This document shows, one piece after another, positions 59,291-64,000 of a stretch of DNA of 64,000 bases; positions within the stretch are counted from its first letter, which is position 1; every line of letters begins with the position of its first letter. The stretch covers positions 462,185 to 526,184 of the forward strand of contig MNCI01011044.1 of the NCBI GenBank assembly GCA_015680685.1, in the 5' to 3' direction. This stretch comes from Gnetum montanum (lineage: Eukaryota; Streptophyta; Gnetopsida; Gnetales; Gnetaceae). A program made the position numbers and the translations under genes. The notes under the pieces were generated by a model. That model saw only the letters and a program-made list of their open reading frames with translations. It searched no databases and was not told the DNA's origin.

Positions 59291-59699
59291 TAAATCCTAT
59301 GTTGGTATATTCTAGGATCTATTCTAGTTAATTCTAGATATGACTAAGTGAAGGCTTTTGACCACTTGTTTATTACCTTTAGTAGACTCTCTTTTTATTG
59401 TAGAGCAAGTTTTGCATTGATGATTATTGATTTTCCATTCTTAAGGAATGTGTACTCCATACCGGTGGGCAATTATTTTAGCTTTAGGGGCTCCTATTTA
59501 AATTTATTAGGTATATCCAACTTCCCCTAGTTGATTCTTTTGAGGTTAGGACTTGGAAGTTGGCAATGGACTTGCTCTAATGAATCTATGCTATCTATGT
59601 AAGCACAAGTCAAACCCTCAATTAGTTTCATGCATATAAGTGAGCTACTTTCTTGATTAGCTATCAGCCACTAGGTGTCTTCTTATCATGTGGCTACTA

Positions 59700-60210
59700 T
59701 AAATAGGCACCTTTATATATTGATGGCTTGTGCATAGTGATTGCATGTAGGCAATGTTAAACTTTGCACAACCCATGATCTTTGTATGTAGTTACACCCT
59801 CTATCATTGTATGTGATGCATGGAACTTTATTCGTCCCAATATTTTTGAAAGTATTTTCCTTAAATATTTCTAGGTAAAGATCATAGATTCCTAGGCATG
59901 CATTAATAGTTCTTAGCCATACCCTTCCCATTATCATTGAGAAATCCCCCTTACTGTTGTTCACTTAAATCACTATGAAGTCAGCTGGATATGGCCATCT
60001 ATTAATAGTGGTAACAATGTCCTCCACTAATTCCAAGGGAACAGTGATGGATTGATCAGCCAACTCTAAATAGATGTTGCTCTTTTTTAATGGAGGTAGG
60101 TTCCAGGCCTTGTACATTTGATGGGATATTAGGTTGACATTGGAACTTGAATCCAAAAGAGCTTTGCATGGCTCATTCCCAACAATTTGTAGATATCTCA
60201 ATGGACTTCC
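59700..60210 (-). pseudogene. Element C protease
   Basis: Aspartic protease encoded in two adjacent open pieces, 60201-59965 and 59964-59713, separated by a stop. The active-site region reads CKALLDSSSNVNLIS (usual ALLDSGSxxNLIS), followed by MYKAWNLPPLKK, and the second piece begins with DFSMIMGRVWLRT (ILGRPWL motif). The Gly of DSGS is Ser here, so activity is doubtful. Confidence 0.82.
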
Positions 60211-60299
60211 AGGATCAAAAATGTTTTTGGGAAGGTGGCCAAATTTGATCCAATTGATAATGGCATGTGCTAATATGACCGTCTACATCGAATGTGGTG

Positions 60300-62813
60300 T
60301 TAGGTTTAGAGGGGATTCTAAAGCTTTATCTGACACGAAGACGTCGAAAGACTTAGTTTCTTATGGTTACAAAGGCTTGGTTGGATTTTTGGTTCTAAAG
60401 AAATGTCTTTTTTTCATACAGTTGTTAGCACCAATAATAGGTTGAGGATTAGCATCCCTTGTAGTATTGCATTGTTGTGGTTGAGTAGGGAGTTCACCTT
60501 GCATTGCTGGAGCAAGTGGTAATGGAGCTATTGGTGGGAGAGATGCGGTTGGATTTGAAGGATGGTACACTTGTGGAATATTGCCCCTAGGAGAGGGAGT
60601 CCTATAGTACTTGTAGTCTTGGTAGTGATGTTGAGGAGTAACGTAACCAATAGAGTCATGTGGAGAGATTGGATGTTGCACATAATATCCATATAGGTCA
60701 AGTTGCCGATAAGGATATTGTTGCCTTGTTGGTAGCATTCCCCATGATTGTGGGTGCTCCTACTATTGAAGTTGCTCAATTGGTTTTGGTGGAGTTCCAC
60801 TTAGATAATATGTTAAAGGTTGGTGGAACTGACTTGGGTTACCTTGGGGATAAGGTAACCATCAAGATATTTGTCATTTTTTAATCATGGATTAATTGCA
60901 TCTACGACAGACTCCTGCAGATGTGAGATCACAAGGAAACATCCCTTAGGATGGTCGTATTAATAGATCTTGTAACCAATATCATTTTTTGTATCTGATT
61001 CCACAACCTCTTCAATAATAGAAATTTTTTTGTTACCCTTCTTACATGCATTTTTTGCTTCTCTCTTTTTTCTTTTGTCACAATCACTACCTTGCTCTCT
61101 AGAATCCTTTACTATTTTGAGAATAGTTTGAAACCTACTATCTGGGGAGTCGCACATATGGTCTACCTTTGTTGATACTTCTAATGTTAACTTTTGGATA
61201 GGCAAGGTCTTCCTATTCTCCATCTCTTTGAGTGGTGAGTCTTCCTCATCCTCACAAAATCTTACTCCCTTCTTCTAGAGGGAAGGATCTCAATTCTATT
61301 CTTATGCACTCTCTCTCTTTTGTATCTCACCTTCTTCCTTAGCAACTTGCTCTAGTAGTTTATGAATTTGATGGGACCTAAGCTTGGATAACCTTCCTTG
61401 GGAATAAGTCCCAAGGGTTCTTCTTGTTTCATGCCTAAGCCCATCTTTGAGATGCCGTAGCTAATCCTGCTACAAATAACCATGGCTAGGACAATGATGT
61501 AATGGTGCATAATAGCAACCCATGGTAGCATCCAAGGGTTCATGATTTCCTTGTTTCCATCCCTGGATTTTCTTTCATAGTTTAGACACCCGGGAATACA
61601 TTTGGTACTTATTGTTGAACAATTCTAACATGGTACTCCACCTACGTATGGATTTTAGTTCTAAGGACCGATACTAGCTTTTAACTTTTTTTACTAGTGT
61701 CTATGGGAACAACTTAAGTTTTTTCCACTCATTCTCTATCTTTTGCAAGGCACATGCATCATGAAATGCTTGTAAGTGATTTTGAGGATCAGTGCTATAT
61801 CCCCCTTCAAATCATGGAATGTTATTCATATCTAACCTCTTGATCCTACTATCTGTTTGGTGCCTTGTTGGAACTCTCACAACCTTAGTTATGTCTAGCA
61901 TGCTTCAAGTAGTGAGTAGGGGTTCATCATGATCATCTCATTCGTGGCATCTATGATGCCTACACTATTCCCTACTCTACCTTCTTCTATGTTGTGATTC
62001 CCTAGAATGCCCTTGTCCTCTGTCTTGGTTGTTTCATTTGTGACTTCCACTTTTCTTGCCCTTATCGTCATGATCTTTCTCTCTATGTCTACATCCAAAC
62101 ACTAAAGTAGAGGGTGGAGGATACAGTAAAGGTGAAAAAGAAGGAGAATCACTACCATGACAGTGTCTACTACCTTCTCTTTAGTAGTCTCTACCTTGGT
62201 CACCATTGTGATCAAAATGTCCATCTTTGTCATTTGTCCTTGTTCCTTTTTCAGATACTTTGTATTCGTTGGTATTAGCAGCTGGGTTATGAATAGTAGA
62301 ATGAAGGTTGTGACACACAACCCCTTGGACAACATCATGGGGAGGAACATCGTTATATGGGTGACTACCTATGGCATGTTCATCACCTTTAATTTTGCTT
62401 AAAATGTGGGGTGTATCCTTGGACCATTTTCCCTTCAAAGACTTATGGTGTTTCTCCTATTGCAAATCTCTTTGACATTGCACCTTTGTGGGATGATAGT
62501 CTCTCAAATCATAATCCTACACAATGTATTCTACATGTAAGTGTTGCATGCCTATTCATGTGAGAGCATGAAGAAGCATGCTTAGGACTGAACGGTTAGG
62601 GGGTAACACTGTGTTACCTTCCAAGTTACACCAACATAGTTGTTCATCTTGATGAAGAATAATGGTGAAGTAAGATACATATTCATCAAGATGAACATAT
62701 ACCACATGAAACTATTGAGGGATTGATGGATCAATGTCATGTGTATCATGCCACTAATTGCTTCTTGTATTAGTCCTAGGTAGTGAAGTGCTTTTGTGGG
62801 AAGAAGAAGACAT
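60300..62813 (-). pseudogene. Element C gag remnant
   Basis: Start chosen at ATG 62813 (MSSSSHKSTSLPRTNTRSN), about 115 bp after the primer-binding site. A basic, Asp/His/Lys-rich part lies near 62110-62000 (RHREKDHDDKGKKSGSHK). The Ty3 gag core lies near 61820-61650: FEGGYSTDPQNHLQAFHDAC, ENEWKKLKLFP. Next come RRWSTMLELFN, DATMGCYYAPLHHCPSHG-like and RRTLGTYSQGRL segments. The tail (60738-60367) is Tyr/Pro/Gln-rich and includes GYYVQHPISPHDSIGY. Several stops and frameshifts occur. Confidence 0.82.
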
Positions 62814-62926
62814 CTTGTCTTGTTCAGTGTGCAATGTACTATTATCTTTTTCTTAACCAATCCTAAGGGTTCATTCCAATGATGTGAATGATTTCCTATG
62901 TTCTACTTAGTGCACAAACAACTAAT

Positions 62927-62944
62927 TCCCTGGCAATGACACCA
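62927..62944 (-). other. Element C primer-binding site
   Basis: Minus-strand TGGTGTCATTGCCAGGGA, one base after the 5' LTR. It corresponds to the B sites and to TGGCGCCGTTGCCGGGGA, with transitions at most differing positions. Confidence 0.8.
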
Positions 62945-62945
62945 A

Positions 62946-63767
62946 TGATGAGCAGTGAGGTACCCCTATGCTCAACCATATGAATACAAGCATTTCATGC
63001 ATGATCCGATCAAATTCCAAGGACTAAGTGCTTATGCACATTTTTGGAACAATAATGGGTTGTTTAATCATTGTCTTTCCAAACTTACTTGTATGTCATC
63101 GTTGTATGATTAATTAAGCTTGAGGCATATGATTTTAATAGCTTTTATGTATTTTATATCCTAACGCTAGTAAGGAGGGGAAGAGAGATAACTAAGTAAC
63201 TAATCTAATTTAAATACTCATTAACTAATTTATAATTACTTCTAATACCAGTATCCATTCCCACTTGTCATACACTTCCTGAACCAATGCAATGCTACTG
63301 GGATTACCAAACCCTAATTCTCACTAGGTTACCAAGCGCTGCATGCATGCTCAAAGCAGTCGTACTGATTGTATTTAACTAAGAGAGTTGTAGGGTGAGA
63401 GAAATCATTAATCAACTAGAAAATCATTAAATAATAATTTACACTAATTAATCTATTCTAAATGCATAAGGATTATCATAAAGTTCATCTTTATTGCCAT
63501 ACACCAATTTTGCTTAAGTACACAATGCTTGAATAAAGATCCATTCACTCTATGACTCCTACTATGGGCATGGAGAAATAATTCTAACTCTAGAGAGAAA
63601 AAATGACAAGATTTTGGCAAAGGGACTAACTATCTAATATGAAAAACAAGGCTACTACCTCTTATTTATAGGTGAGGAGATAGGCCCTGATATTAGGTAT
63701 CAGGTGTCACATTGTTGGATCTAATATCAGGGATGCAATATCATTGTCTCAATATCGTGGTTCATCA
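62946..63767 (-). repeat. Element C 5' LTR
   Basis: Minus-strand TGATGAACC at 63767 to CTCATCA at 62946. The TATA box reads TATAAATA on the minus strand (63670-63663). The U3 part (63760-63680) is dense in GATAT/ATATC motifs, as in the 3' LTR. Confidence 0.92.
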
Positions 63768-64000
63768 TCAATTATGCTCCTTGACAAAGTATAATATTTG
63801 AACATGTTGGTTTGGCAATTAAATGTGTGTTAACCATGCATATACATCTTCTTTATAGATGAAATTTTAGAATCACTGCTAGGACTAGTTGATTTTTCTA
63901 AAATCTTGATTGTTCTTTCCTTCCCATCACTTGAAGTTCTGGAATTTCAAAAATCATATTTTCTAAACTCTATTCAAATCTTTGTACCAATTCAAACTTT
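63768..64000 (-). pseudogene. CCR4-type deadenylase pseudogene, middle part (continues beyond window)
   Basis: The minus strand shows KFELVQRFE near 64000 (usual YELEFN region), ILEKSTSPSSDSKISS (about 63900-63850) and CMVNTHLIAKPTCSNIILCQ (about 63842-63783, the VANTH...DVKLWQ region of CCR4). Removing element C and one copy of the target duplication joins this in frame to LIKQIEESLKKK at 53811, though a TAA falls next to the junction. Frameshifts and a stop show it is a pseudogene. The spacing between motifs fits an intronless copy. Confidence 0.8.

Larger units (their letters stand above)
53813..63767 (-). mobile_element. Element C: full-length Ty3/gypsy element inserted in a CCR4-like pseudogene
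   Basis: About 9.9 kb, read right to left. The LTRs are 62946-63767 (5') and 53813-54676 (3'), both running TGATGAAC to CTCATCA on the minus strand. Flanks are TCAAG (53808-53812) and TCAAT (63768-63772), a 5-bp target duplication with one change. Internal order is primer-binding site, gag, protease, RT, RNase H, integrase and spacer. The domain sequences match element A and it belongs to the same Athila/Tat-like group, but the long ORF2 of A and B was not recognised between integrase and the 3' LTR. Stops are present but fewer than in A. Confidence 0.92.

Noticed and set aside
60134-60445. 103-codon plus-strand open frame
   Set aside because: Antisense to the gag tail and protease of element C.
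1-64000. tRNA and rRNA genes
   Set aside because: No cloverleaf-like or rRNA-like sequence stood out on reading; the tRNA-related 18-mers are primer-binding sites beside LTRs.

Overview
This window reads as a gene-poor, AT-rich plant nuclear genome in which almost all recognisable sequence is decayed retrotransposon. I infer a plant because the dominant elements are Ty3/gypsy of the plant non-chromovirus (Athila/Tat-like) type plus Ty1/copia. A conifer or other gymnosperm is the most likely source. Two things point there: the repeats are very old and stop-riddled yet still full length, and a Penelope-like element with a GIY-YIG endonuclease is present, a type reported in land plants mainly from conifers ('Dryad' elements). 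The species cannot be fixed from this sequence. No intact protein-coding host gene, rRNA, tRNA or CRISPR was found.

Layout. 1-3516 is anonymous AT-rich DNA with two small local duplications. 3517-4221 is the 3' part of a Penelope-like element (end of reverse transcriptase, linker, GIY-YIG endonuclease). 4403-17341 is element A, a full-length Ty3/gypsy element with two LTRs, a near-perfect target-site duplication, gag-pol and an additional 3' ORF ('ORF2'). 18262-35583 is a B-family array, LTR-internal-LTR-internal-LTR. Its two internal regions carry gag and ORF2 but lack protease, RT, RNase H and integrase, so they look like a non-autonomous derivative of an A-like element. 35584-39500 has no recognisable gene. 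39560-50260 is a minus-strand Ty1/copia element split by another minus-strand Ty3/gypsy element (D, 40323-48128). D keeps gag and protease and has minisatellite-rich LTRs. 52300-52850 may be an LTR remnant. 53294-53812 and 63768-64000 are two parts of one CCR4-type deadenylase (endonuclease/exonuclease/phosphatase fold) pseudogene on the minus strand. It is split by element C (53813-63767), a full-length minus-strand Ty3/gypsy element with gag, protease, RT, RNase H and integrase.

How the parts relate. A, B and C belong to one superfamily. They share the terminal TGATG...ATCA motif, the same polypurine tract context and degenerate forms of one tRNA primer-binding site. A and C could once have supplied enzymes; B copies could have been mobilised in trans. 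A and B have a TATA-bearing promoter-like segment just upstream of ORF2, and its short motifs resemble those in the U3 region of the same family's own LTR. Three single Ns are each flanked by perfect duplicated or inverted sequence and mark assembly joins rather than biology.
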